From Microvirga arvi (GTDB lineage Bacteria; Pseudomonadota; Alphaproteobacteria; Rhizobiales; Beijerinckiaceae): a stretch of DNA of 64,000 nucleotides. Positions 42,741 through 49,944 of the stretch are shown piece after piece (position 1 is the stretch's first letter; the number at the start of each line of letters is the position of its first letter). Below the pieces are notes generated by a model. That model saw nothing but the letters and a program-made list of their open reading frames with translations, was not told where the DNA came from and did no database searches. Both the position numbers and the translations under genes were made by a program. The DNA is taken from NCBI RefSeq assembly GCF_016892765.1, contig NZ_JAFEMD010000021.1, forward strand, positions 42,252 to 106,251. Reading direction: 5' to 3'.

Positions 42741-43960
42741 CAAATGCTTTCGGCGAGGCTCGTGAATGCGCGGCGGACCCAACCCGTGCTGAATTCCAGC
42801 AGGCCGTCGAGGGCTCGCTGGCTCAGCGTGCCCTGCTGGACGTCCTCATTGGCATAGAGCGGCATATCGAGAGCCTGCATATCACCACGACTGACTTGAA
42901 GTCGGGCCACCTCGGCCCCTTTCTGGATCGGAGCCTTCAGAGGACCGGTATAGACGATACGAGCCGTCACCCGTTCGCCGTCTCCACGGGGCACAAGTAC
43001 ACGAACAGGCCTCTTGGAGACAAGCGGCAGCGACCGCATGTTCCCACCGAAAACCTGAGCCTCACCAACAACCTGGCCTTCCGTAAAGAGCTGCTGGGTC
43101 TCGAAGGCCCTGAAGCCCCAGTCCAGGAGTTTCCGGGACTCGGCCGCCCGGTCCTTTGCCGTCTTCAACCCGTTCATGACCACGATCAGGCGCTGATCGT
43201 TCTGAACGGCCGAACCGATAAGGCCAAAGCCGGATTCATCGATATTGCCCGTCTTCAGTCCGTCCGCTCCAATATCGGCGAAAAGCAGCGGGTTGCGGTT
43301 TTGCTGGCGGATCTTGTTCCAGGTGAACTCCCGCTCCCCGAAGATCTTGTAGAGGTCCGGATAGGTTTCGATGACGTACAGAGCGAGCTTGGCCAGATCG
43401 CGCACGGTGACCTTCTGCTCGGGATGCCCGTAGCCCGTCGCGTTACGGAAGGTGGACTTGGTGAGGCCGACCTGCTTGGCCCGCTCGTTCATCATGCGGG
43501 CGAAGTTCTCCTCGGTTCCGGCAATTCCTTCGGCAAGAGCGATGGCGGCATCGTTGCCGGATTGCACGATCAGGCCGCGCACCAGATCTTCCAGCCGGAT
43601 CGGGGTGTTTACCTTGGCGAACATGGAGGAACCGCCCGAACCGCTCCCGCCTTTCCGCCAAGCGTTTTCGGAGATCGTGAACTCGCTGTCGAAATTCAGT
43701 CGGCCGTTCTTGATCTCGTTGAAGACCACCTCGGCTGTCATGACCTTCGCCATGCTGGCAGGCGCCGTCAACTCGTCCGCATTCTTCTCGAAAAGAACCG
43801 CATGGCTTGCAGCATCCATCAGGATGGCCGTGGGCGCCATCGTCTGGAAGCCCTGCGCCTGGGCCTCCTGCAACCACGAGGGCGCAAGTGACAAACCGCT
43901 GAACATAAAGGTGATTGCCGCCATCATCTTGGCGGCTTGAAGGTGACGCATCGCAAGCAT
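42740..43960 (-). CDS. dacA: D-alanyl-D-alanine carboxypeptidase (penicillin-binding protein 5/6 type)
   Basis: Trims the terminal D-Ala of peptidoglycan stem peptides in the periplasm. Length 406 with a Sec signal peptide ending near AQAQG (residue about 36). Active-site motifs are SMAK (nucleophile Ser), SGN in IVQSGNDAAIAL, and KTG in LKTGNIDESGFG. The C-terminal PBP5-associated domain and a short amphipathic tail (GLLEFSTGWVRRAFTSLAES) follow, fitting membrane attachment. Confidence 0.96.
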   Translation of the reverse strand: MLAMRHLQAAKMMAAITFMFSGLSLAPSWLQEAQAQGFQTMAPTAILMDAASHAVLFEKNADELTAPASMAKVMTAEVVFNEIKNGRLNFDSEFTISENAWRKGGSGSGGSSMFAKVNTPIRLEDLVRGLIVQSGNDAAIALAEGIAGTEENFARMMNERAKQVGLTKSTFRNATGYGHPEQKVTVRDLAKLALYVIETYPDLYKIFGEREFTWNKIRQQNRNPLLFADIGADGLKTGNIDESGFGLIGSAVQNDQRLIVVMNGLKTAKDRAAESRKLLDWGFRAFETQQLFTEGQVVGEAQVFGGNMRSLPLVSKRPVRVLVPRGDGERVTARIVYTGPLKAPIQKGAEVARLQVSRGDMQALDMPLYANEDVQQGTLSQRALDGLLEFSTGWVRRAFTSLAESI

Positions 43961-44077
43961 TCTCCAGGCTCTTCCCCTAGGAGACCCCGAATCTGTGGCG
44001 CGTCAATAACAAATCAACATCCAGCTACGCTGACCTGTGTGCGATATCACGTAGCCCGTAAAGGATGGTGCCAAATT

Positions 44078-45154
44078 CTACCGGAGCACAAACTTCTGTG
44101 AGGCTGGAGCGGTGAATGAGCCGTTTCTCTGGAAACCACCCTGGGACGTGCCAGCAGGCGTTTCGTAGAGGCTGGCGACCACCGGCCGGGAGACTGGGAC
44201 CTGGCCAGGAGCCACCGAACTGACACGGGCCACAGGGCTTGCTGCTCCCGGGATCGTTCCAAGATCGAAGGGACGCTCAGGTGGGAGAGGGATATTGCTA
44301 GCAAGGGTGCCGGATGCGGCATTGGATTGGGATGCCCGTGCGGGAGCCGGATAGGCGTCGCTGTCAGGCTCAAAGGTGCGCAGTGCAATAGCCTGCCGCG
44401 GAGCGCTCGGCTGCGGAGCAGCCTGGGCAATCATGGTCGGAGCCGTATTGGTCAGGCTGGCCGGTTGACCGTCCGTCCTGAGGCTCGCCAGAAGGATCCG
44501 GTCGTCGCTGCCATTGGTGGAGGCACGGCCCACATACTCGACCTTCACCCGTGCCGTGCCCTGCTGCCGGAAGCCGAGAGCCATGGCAGCCCGCTCGGAA
44601 ACGTCGATCACCCGGTTGCCATGGAATGGCCCGCGATCGTTGACGCGGACGATCATGGAGTGACCGTTCTGAAGGTTTGTGACGCGGGCATAGCTCGGCA
44701 GCGGCATCGTCGTATGCGCAGCCGCGATCGAATCGCGATCGAACACCTCGCCGTTCGCGGTCATGCGCCCGTGGAAATTAGATCCATACCAAGAGGCGAG
44801 CCCCTCTGCCGGGCGCGAGGTTTCGTTCGGAACATAGGTGCGGCCGGCAACCATGTAAGGCTTGCCGACCATCTCCCGTCCGCCGCCCTTCGGAACCGGC
44901 TGCCCGTCAGCAACCACCTTCGGGCTCGGAGCAACGCCGTACTTGGGATCGATTCCACCCCTGACGTTAGAGGAGCAATTGGCGACCATCAAGGCTATGG
45001 CGGTCACGCCGGCAACGCGCAGCAGAGTCCATTGATCGAAGGATGGGATGATCCCCTTCAGACCGGTTTTCTCTTCAGCGCGGTTACAAAGCATGTCGTC
45101 TCGTATCCTGTTATACGCACGGAGCATGGCTTCGTCCCCTGTGCCCGGACTCAA
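44078..45154 (-). CDS. rlpA: RlpA-like lytic transglycosylase/septal ring lipoprotein
   Basis: RlpA-type proteins cleave denuded glycan strands at the septum. Length up to 358; alternative starts at residues 10 and 21 are possible. A hydrophobic segment (LLRVAGVTAIALMVANCSSN) ends with a Cys, a lipobox with an unusual Asn at -1. The double-psi beta-barrel follows (about 115-205: GLASWYGSNFHGRMTANGEVFD, VRVNDRGPFHGNRVIDVSE). No SPOR domain is seen; the C-terminal 130 residues are Ala/Pro-rich and disordered. It heads the minus-strand run to tatD. Confidence 0.9.
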   Translation of the reverse strand: MSPGTGDEAMLRAYNRIRDDMLCNRAEEKTGLKGIIPSFDQWTLLRVAGVTAIALMVANCSSNVRGGIDPKYGVAPSPKVVADGQPVPKGGGREMVGKPYMVAGRTYVPNETSRPAEGLASWYGSNFHGRMTANGEVFDRDSIAAAHTTMPLPSYARVTNLQNGHSMIVRVNDRGPFHGNRVIDVSERAAMALGFRQQGTARVKVEYVGRASTNGSDDRILLASLRTDGQPASLTNTAPTMIAQAAPQPSAPRQAIALRTFEPDSDAYPAPARASQSNAASGTLASNIPLPPERPFDLGTIPGAASPVARVSSVAPGQVPVSRPVVASLYETPAGTSQGGFQRNGSFTAPASQKFVLR

Positions 45155-45630
45155 GCCAAAGTGCTTTTATTGCCCTTAAAGGAAGGTTAAACGGCCGCGC
45201 TTGTCAATGGCAAAGCTGACGAGCTGCAGATGTCAGGCTCGAACCATGGAAAACATAATGATAACAAATAGATGGCGCGGATGAGCGAGTTCGATCTTTG
45301 AAGAGCGCTCTTGAGGAGACGCTTTGATCCCTGTCTTCCTATTCCGCGAGCAGCGAGGCCGAAGCCGCGTAGGCCTCAATATATTCATTAGTCTTGTCAG
45401 ACACTTAATCACCCTTTCTCTTCTTAAATCACCTCCTCTCCCTTGCAGAAGGCCTTGGCAGGCTCATCAAACGCGTCCTGGAGCCTGCAAGATACGACGT
45501 GGTTAATGAAATCGTTTCTGCATCAGGCTTTCAGCGGCTTTCGCTGATGACGGGACAGATCTGGCGAGTTGACGGCCAAGGGGTGACGGCCTTACAGAAT
45601 GACGCACGTCAAGGTCCGCCTTGGATGCAA
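45155..45630. other. Gene-free spacer between rlpA and tRNA-Ser
   Basis: These 476 bases hold the rlpA promoter (left end, minus strand) and the tRNA promoter (right end). The part 45240-45440 is AT-richer than the genome. Short frames, including one of 60 codons on the plus strand from 45324, show no coding character. The low GC beside a tRNA fits a history of insertions or deletions. Confidence 0.5.
45569..45597 (+). promoter_or_regulatory. Possible tRNA-Ser promoter
   Basis: TTGACG (near-consensus -35) is followed after 17 bases by TTACAG as a weak -10, leading to a start about 27 bases before the tRNA. Confidence 0.35.
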
Positions 45631-45720
45631 GGAGGGGTGGCCGAGTGGTTTAAGGCAGCGGTCTTGAAAACCGCCGTGGGTGCAAGCCCACCGTGGGTTC
45701 GAATCCCACCCCCTCCGCCA
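45631..45720 (+). tRNA. tRNA-Ser(UGA)
   Basis: A 90-base class II tRNA with a long variable arm. The acceptor stem GGAGGGG pairs with CCCCTCC, followed by discriminator G and encoded CCA. The D-arm reads TGGCCGAGTGGTTTAAGGCA, the anticodon arm is GCGGT-CTTGAAA-ACCGC with anticodon TGA, the variable arm is GTGGGTGCAAGCCCAC, and the T-arm GTGGGTTCGAATCCCAC. It decodes UCA and other UCN codons. Directly after its CCA begins a gene fragment, a common sign of integration at a tRNA 3' end. Confidence 0.98.
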
Positions 45721-45912
45721 TTGTTCTGCTCCGGCCAGGTAGAGCGTAAGCGACGAGCCGACGGGTTCTTGGATCAAGCGCGCGACGTTGATACCGCCGC
45801 CCGGTTCGTAGCGCTCGTTGGATGTGCTCATCTGGTGAATGGGGCGCGCTGCTTCGGTCTCGCTGGATCCATCGATTGCTGGATTGAGGGTCAGGGTTAC
45901 GATCGGCTTCAT
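45721..45912 (-). pseudogene. pfkB: 5' fragment of a pfkB-type phosphofructokinase gene
   Basis: From ATG 45912 the minus strand reads MKPIVTLTLNPAIDGSSETE, then RPIHQMSTSNERYEPGGGINVARLI and LYLAGAEQ, about 64 residues. This is the N-terminus of Pfk-2/LacC/FruK-type ribokinase-fold kinases, which have TLTLxPxxD and PGGxGINVAR (compare E. coli PfkB). The remaining 240-odd residues, including the catalytic GxGD, are missing: the frame runs straight into the tRNA-Ser gene. One Gly of the usual PGGGGINVAR run is also absent. It lies 30 bases downstream of a small membrane-protein gene, probably its original operon partner. Confidence 0.8.
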
Positions 45913-45941
45913 ATTGCAACCGTCCCGCTGGATCCTGGCTT

Positions 45942-46139
45942 CTATCGCGATCTGCGAGAGAGATTTCTGCTGATGGTCCATTGCGATGGCCAGAATGCCA
46001 GGATGGCGACCACGGCCGTGATCAACAGAAGAGTCACCATCACCTGTGCAATACCGAAGATAGAAGCATCGCGCGCGACGAACCAACTTGTCACAAGACC
46101 TGCGGCGATCAGAAAAACCCGGACAATCCAGCTCAGCAT
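45942..46139 (-). CDS. Small membrane protein, unknown function
   Basis: A 65-residue protein starting at ATG 46139 with GGAGG 5 bases upstream. Two hydrophobic helices are seen (about 4-22 WIVRVFLIAAGLVTSWFVA and 28-47 FGIAQVMVTLLLITAVVAIL), ending in a basic tail. An upstream frame extension to 46250 is not supported. An FNR/FixK-type box lies about 100 bases before the start. It is co-directional with the pfkB fragment. No family recognised. Confidence 0.7.
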   Translation of the reverse strand: MLSWIVRVFLIAAGLVTSWFVARDASIFGIAQVMVTLLLITAVVAILAFWPSQWTISRNLSRRSR

Positions 46140-46236
46140 GGCGTCCTCCGTTTCCTTTGCCGATCCTGTCCCTCGGTCGAGAGCCGGGGACTGATCAATC
46201 CAGGGGACAGGATCGGACCGTTTTTGTCGGGGCACT

Positions 46237-46250
46237 TTGATGCAGATCAA
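46237..46250. promoter_or_regulatory. FNR/FixK-type box 1
   Basis: TTGATGCAGATCAA matches TTGAT-N4-ATCAA perfectly. It lies 98 bases before the small membrane-protein/pfkB' unit (minus) and 160 bases before the plus-strand unit starting at 46410. Confidence 0.7.
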
Positions 46251-46409
46251 GGCTGATCACGGCCGGGAGACCGACGATGCCCCCGAAGTTGCTCCCGATG
46301 ACGGCAACTGAGACCGCCAAGCTGCCCCGCGCCCACCAAAGTGCTCTGCTCAACTGTAGGCACGGGTAGACGGTTCGAGAAGCAGCCATGATGACGAGCG
46401 GAGGGCTCC

Positions 46410-46691
46410 ATGACAGCCAATGTCGAGCATTCCCATGGCCCAGATGTGCCAAGCCCGGAACTGGTCTATGCACCAGACATTCTTCCAAGGCTCCAATTCT
46501 TGCTGGCCGCTCTGGCCGATATCGATGTGGTCCATGAAAGAAGCCTGGAGACAATCAAAAACACTCCAGCCGATGATAACCGCAAGGATGAGATAATCTC
46601 TGCCCTTCGGCGGGCCCATCGCGAGCAGCGCTCCTCTTATGTCCAGGAACTCCTCGCGCTGAGGGAGCGGATGGACACCGCGTTTCATTGA
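46410..46691 (+). CDS. Small hypothetical protein
   Basis: A 93-residue soluble, helix-rich protein starting at ATG 46410 with GGAGGG just upstream. The central part RLQFLLAALADIDVVHERSLETI and the end REQRSSYVQELLALRERMD look like a helical bundle. No family recognised. It is 9 bases before the alcohol dehydrogenase gene, so both probably share one transcript in the low-oxygen cluster. Confidence 0.7.
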   Translation: MTANVEHSHGPDVPSPELVYAPDILPRLQFLLAALADIDVVHERSLETIKNTPADDNRKDEIISALRRAHREQRSSYVQELLALRERMDTAFH

Positions 46692-46700
46692 GGCAATGCC

Positions 46701-47684
46701 ATGAAGGCAATGGTCCTCCACAAGGTCCGCACGCCGCTCATCATGGAAGAGCGGTCGTTCCTGTCGCCCGCGCCGAACGAGATCCGCGTGCTGGTAGAAG
46801 CCTGTGCAGTGTGCCGCACCGATCTCCATGTGGTCGACGGCGACCTGCCGTACCCCAAGCTTCCCGTCATTCCCGGCCATGAGATCGTGGGACGGGTGGA
46901 GGCGATCGGATCCGGAGTCCGCAACCATAAGCTGGGGGAGCGCGTGGGCATTCCCTGGCTCGGCCATACCTGCGGACACTGCCCCTTCTGCATCTCCGGA
47001 CGTGAGAACCTCTGCGACGAGCCGCTGTTCACTGGCTATACCCGGGATGGGGGCTTTGCGTCCCATGCAGTCGCCGAAGCAGCCTACGCCTTCCTCTTGC
47101 CGGATGACGACAATCCCGTTGCCTTGGCTCCGCTCCTCTGTGCTGGCCTGATTGGTTGGCGTTCACTCTTGGCCGCCGGTCCCGGTGAGAGGATCGGCAT
47201 CTACGGCTTCGGTGCGGCGGCTCACGTCATCACCCAAGTCTGCATCTGGCAGGGACGGCGCGTCCTTGCCTTTACGCGTCCGGAGGATGTCGCCGCGCAG
47301 GATTTCGCCCGCTCGCTCGGCGCTGTATGGGCCGGTGGCTCGGACGAGGCGCCGCCTGAGCGCCTCGACGCGGCGATCATCTTCGCGCCCGTGGGCGATC
47401 TCGTGCCTCTGGCGCTCCGCGCTGTGCGAAAGGGCGGCCGCGTCGTCTGCGGCGGCATCCACATGAGCGACATTCCGCAATTCCCCTATCGGCTTCTCTG
47501 GGAGGAGCGGCAGATCGCATCCGTCGCCAACCTGACCCGTCAGGATGCCTTGGATTTCCTGGCGATCGCTCCCAAAGCCCGGATCAGAACAACGACCGTG
47601 CGCTATCCGCTGGAGGCCGCCAATGAAGCCTTGGACGACCTGCGGTCAGGACGGCTCCAAGGGGCTGCGGTCCTGATCCCCTGA
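46701..47684 (+). CDS. Zinc-dependent alcohol dehydrogenase
   Basis: A 327-residue medium-chain dehydrogenase. Catalytic zinc ligands are in CAVCRTDLHVVDG and PGHEIVG; the four structural-zinc Cys are in CGHCPFCISGRENLC; the NAD(P) motif is GIYGFGAAAHVI. It resembles the AdhA/YogA-like group that oxidises or reduces short alcohols and aldehydes. In this setting it could regenerate NAD+ when oxygen is short. Followed by a universal stress gene 65 bases on. Confidence 0.9.
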   Translation: MKAMVLHKVRTPLIMEERSFLSPAPNEIRVLVEACAVCRTDLHVVDGDLPYPKLPVIPGHEIVGRVEAIGSGVRNHKLGERVGIPWLGHTCGHCPFCISGRENLCDEPLFTGYTRDGGFASHAVAEAAYAFLLPDDDNPVALAPLLCAGLIGWRSLLAAGPGERIGIYGFGAAAHVITQVCIWQGRRVLAFTRPEDVAAQDFARSLGAVWAGGSDEAPPERLDAAIIFAPVGDLVPLALRAVRKGGRVVCGGIHMSDIPQFPYRLLWEERQIASVANLTRQDALDFLAIAPKARIRTTTVRYPLEAANEALDDLRSGRLQGAAVLIP

Positions 47685-47748
47685 TGCAGGACAAAAGCAG
47701 ATGTCATCGGATTCAAAGCCAGAACGACACGTTGAGAGGGAGGAATCC

Positions 47749-48591
47749 ATGCTCCAGAACATTCGCAGCATCCTGATCGGGATTACGGAGGAAGGGGATG
47801 CGGAGGAACGCTCGTCCGCCCTGGCCTACGGGCTTTCGCTCGCCCGGCAGGCGAACGCCCATGTCACCGTCCAGGCTGCCTCCCTGAAGCTCACGCTGAC
47901 CCATGCCTTCGTCAGCGCCTTCGCGGAAGGGCTGGTGGCCGCCGAGAACCGCCGGCTGGATGCGCTTGCGCGCGCGGCCGCCGACTCGTCGCAACGGGCC
48001 GCCGCCGCATCGGGAGTGACCTGCACCACACAGGCGCCGCAGCTTGCCTATCCGGACCTCATCAGGAGTTTCAGCTCCCTTGCCCGCGCCCATGATATGA
48101 CGGTTCTCGACGCGGAGCCGATTGCCCTGGCCGTCGACCGCGGACTGATCGAGGCCGTGCTCATGGACAGCGGTCGGCCCCTCATCGTCGTGCCGCAGGG
48201 TCGCGAAGCCTTCGCAGGAGGCAGGATCGTCGTGGCGTGGGACGGCAGCGCCAAGGCGGCGCGGGCCCTCAACGACGCCCTGCCGTTTCTGCGGGCCGCC
48301 ACGCAGGTCGAGCTGGTCAGCGTCACGGGCGAGAAGGATCTGGCGCACACGCAGCCGGGCGCGGAGATCGCTCCGCATCTTACCCGCCATGGCATCACGG
48401 TCGATGTCCTGGCGCTGCCGGCCATGGACGGGGACGTGGCCGAAACCTTACGCAACCATGCCCACCTGACCCGTGCCGACATGATCGTCATGGGCGCCTA
48501 TGTCCATTCACGCCTGCGCGAAATGGTGCTCGGCGGCACGACCCAGTCACTGCTCAGGAACACCCCGGTGCCTCTGTTCCTCTCCTATTAA
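47749..48591 (+). CDS. Universal stress protein, two-domain
   Basis: A 280-residue tandem Usp. The start is ATG 47749 after GGGAGG; an ATG at 47701 in frame lacks one. Domain 1 (about 1-140) has lost the ATP-binding glycine pattern; domain 2 (about 145-280) opens GGRIVVAWDGSAKAARALND and ends with GAYVHSRLREMVLGGTTQSLL, the G-x2-G-x9-G-S/T-like ATP loop. Usp proteins help survival in growth arrest and low oxygen. Co-directional with another usp gene. Confidence 0.9.
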   Translation: MLQNIRSILIGITEEGDAEERSSALAYGLSLARQANAHVTVQAASLKLTLTHAFVSAFAEGLVAAENRRLDALARAAADSSQRAAAASGVTCTTQAPQLAYPDLIRSFSSLARAHDMTVLDAEPIALAVDRGLIEAVLMDSGRPLIVVPQGREAFAGGRIVVAWDGSAKAARALNDALPFLRAATQVELVSVTGEKDLAHTQPGAEIAPHLTRHGITVDVLALPAMDGDVAETLRNHAHLTRADMIVMGAYVHSRLREMVLGGTTQSLLRNTPVPLFLSY

Positions 48592-48639
48592 AGGCAGAGG
48601 CCCGATATTCGCGCACGCTCTTCACCGAGGGAGGTCCGC

Positions 48640-49077
48640 ATGTACAAGAACATCCTGATTGCCACCGACGGCTCGTCCCTGGCGAAACGTGCCGTCGAAC
48701 ACGGGGTCAACCTCGGCAAGGCGCTGGATGCCAAGGTCCTGCTCCTGACGGTCACCGAGCGCTTCCATGTCTTCGCGCTCGAAGCCGATCAGATAGAGGA
48801 AACATCGGACTCGTTCAGGGAGCATATGCAGAAGCAGGCGGAGCGCACTCTGTCGGAAGCGTCCGGGATCGCGCGCGACCTGGGTGTCGAGGCCACGACG
48901 CTTCAAATGGAGGACGACGCGCCCTATCGGGCGATTATCCGCATGGCCGAGGATCACGTCTGCAACCTGATCGTCATGGCTTCGCATGGACGCGGCGGGG
49001 TCTCGGCTCTCCTTCTCGGGAGCGAGACCATGAAGGTCCTTGCCCACTCGAACATCCCGGTCCTGGTCGTGCGGTGA
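48640..49077 (+). CDS. Universal stress protein, single-domain
   Basis: A 145-residue UspA-fold protein starting MYKNILIATDGSSLAKRAVEHG, with the ATP-binding loop MASHGRGGVSALLLGSETMKVL and ending SNIPVLVVR. GGGAGG precedes the ATG. It probably ends the unit that starts at 46410 (small protein, dehydrogenase, two Usp). Convergent with the cytochrome c gene. Confidence 0.95.
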   Translation: MYKNILIATDGSSLAKRAVEHGVNLGKALDAKVLLLTVTERFHVFALEADQIEETSDSFREHMQKQAERTLSEASGIARDLGVEATTLQMEDDAPYRAIIRMAEDHVCNLIVMASHGRGGVSALLLGSETMKVLAHSNIPVLVVR

Positions 49078-49089
49078 CGAGGCTAGGCC

Positions 49090-49410
49090 CTAGCCTTGGA
49101 CGGAATTCAGGTAGGCAAGCAGGTCGTTGATTTGGGCCGGATCGAGCTGGAACTGGGGCATGGAGGGGTGGCCTGTCGTGATGCCCTCGGCAAAGGCCTC
49201 CGCGAGGTCCTCGACGGGATAGCGGGTGTGCAGGGTCCGGAAAGGCGGCGCTTCCGGGATGGGACTCTCGCCGACACGGCCGATGGCATGACATTGGGAG
49301 CAGTTCGTCTGCGCGAACGTGAACCCGCGCTGCACCCGTCCCGACTGAGCTATGGCGACCGACGAGGCGAAAGCGAGGAAAAGACCTAAAAGCGTGAGGC
49401 GCCTCATCAT
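49090..49410 (-). CDS. Small class I cytochrome c
   Basis: A 106-residue periplasmic electron carrier. A signal peptide (LTLLGLFLAFASSVAIA) is cut near residue 22. The haem motif is CSQCH in QTNCSQCHAIG, and a Met ligand is likely in GHPSMPQFQLDP; the end LLAYLNSV is the usual last helix. Its start overlaps the stop of the preceding gene (ATGATGA). Electron partner unknown; position suggests microaerobic respiration. Confidence 0.92.
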   Translation of the reverse strand: MMRRLTLLGLFLAFASSVAIAQSGRVQRGFTFAQTNCSQCHAIGRVGESPIPEAPPFRTLHTRYPVEDLAEAFAEGITTGHPSMPQFQLDPAQINDLLAYLNSVQG

Positions 49411-49811
49411 CGATGCTCCCCTGCCCTGCCGGGTTCCGCCGGCGTCACCGAGACGACCTGGAACGTATAGGGCTTCCCATCTTCGTCCTCGATGGTGATG
49501 TATTCGCCTTCGGCAAAACGGTGCTGATGCAGGCGATAGCCCGCCTCCTCGTCGCCGGGACGATCCTGGTTGTAGTCGATCATCCAGGTCGCTCCGCCGG
49601 CTCCGCCGGGCCTATGGACCAGGACACCCTGACGCTCGCCCTCACTGGCCCAGAAGCGGCGGACCCGGCAGTGATCCCGTTTCACTGCCCATTCGTCCTG
49701 ATCGAGATGCCCTTGCCGATCGAGCGGCGCGGTGATGTCGTAGCCGTAACGGGAACTTCCCTCGGGGAACTGCTTGCTGCGGGCCAGGTGTAGCGTGACG
49801 TGATGGAGCAT
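49407..49811 (-). CDS. Hypothetical protein in the low-oxygen cluster
   Basis: A 134-residue soluble protein from ATG 49811 (GGGGAGGG upstream); a longer frame to 49961 would run over the promoter region and box 2. It reads LHLARSKQFPEGSSRYGYDI, then DHCRVRRFWASEGERQG, GATWMIDYNQDRPGDEEAGYRL and EGEYITIEDEDGKPYTFQVVSV, a likely beta-rich fold. No family recognised. It is coupled to the cytochrome c gene and sits 82 bases behind a perfect FNR/FixK box. Confidence 0.75.
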   Translation of the reverse strand: MLHHVTLHLARSKQFPEGSSRYGYDITAPLDRQGHLDQDEWAVKRDHCRVRRFWASEGERQGVLVHRPGGAGGATWMIDYNQDRPGDEEAGYRLHQHRFAEGEYITIEDEDGKPYTFQVVSVTPAEPGRAGEHR

Positions 49812-49892
49812 CGGTCCCTCCCCGGTATGGCCGCGTCTTTCAATAAGACATGCCATTGTGGCAGAGCTTAGGGAGGCCGTCGCTCTGCCACC

Positions 49893-49906
49893 TTGATCCT
49901 GATCAA
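49893..49906. promoter_or_regulatory. FNR/FixK-type box 2
   Basis: TTGATCCTGATCAA is a perfect 14-base palindrome and fits TTGAT-N4-ATCAA. It lies 82 bases before the hypothetical protein/cytochrome c operon (minus strand), a distance that suits an activator with a leader of about 40 bases. Confidence 0.8.
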
Positions 49907-49944
49907 CAAGCAGCAGTACCGGGAACACGAAAGCCGATCCGAGG

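Noticed and set aside
45324..45506. 60-codon plus-strand frame before tRNA-Ser
   Set aside because: Poor codon bias, no ribosome site, no family-like segment.
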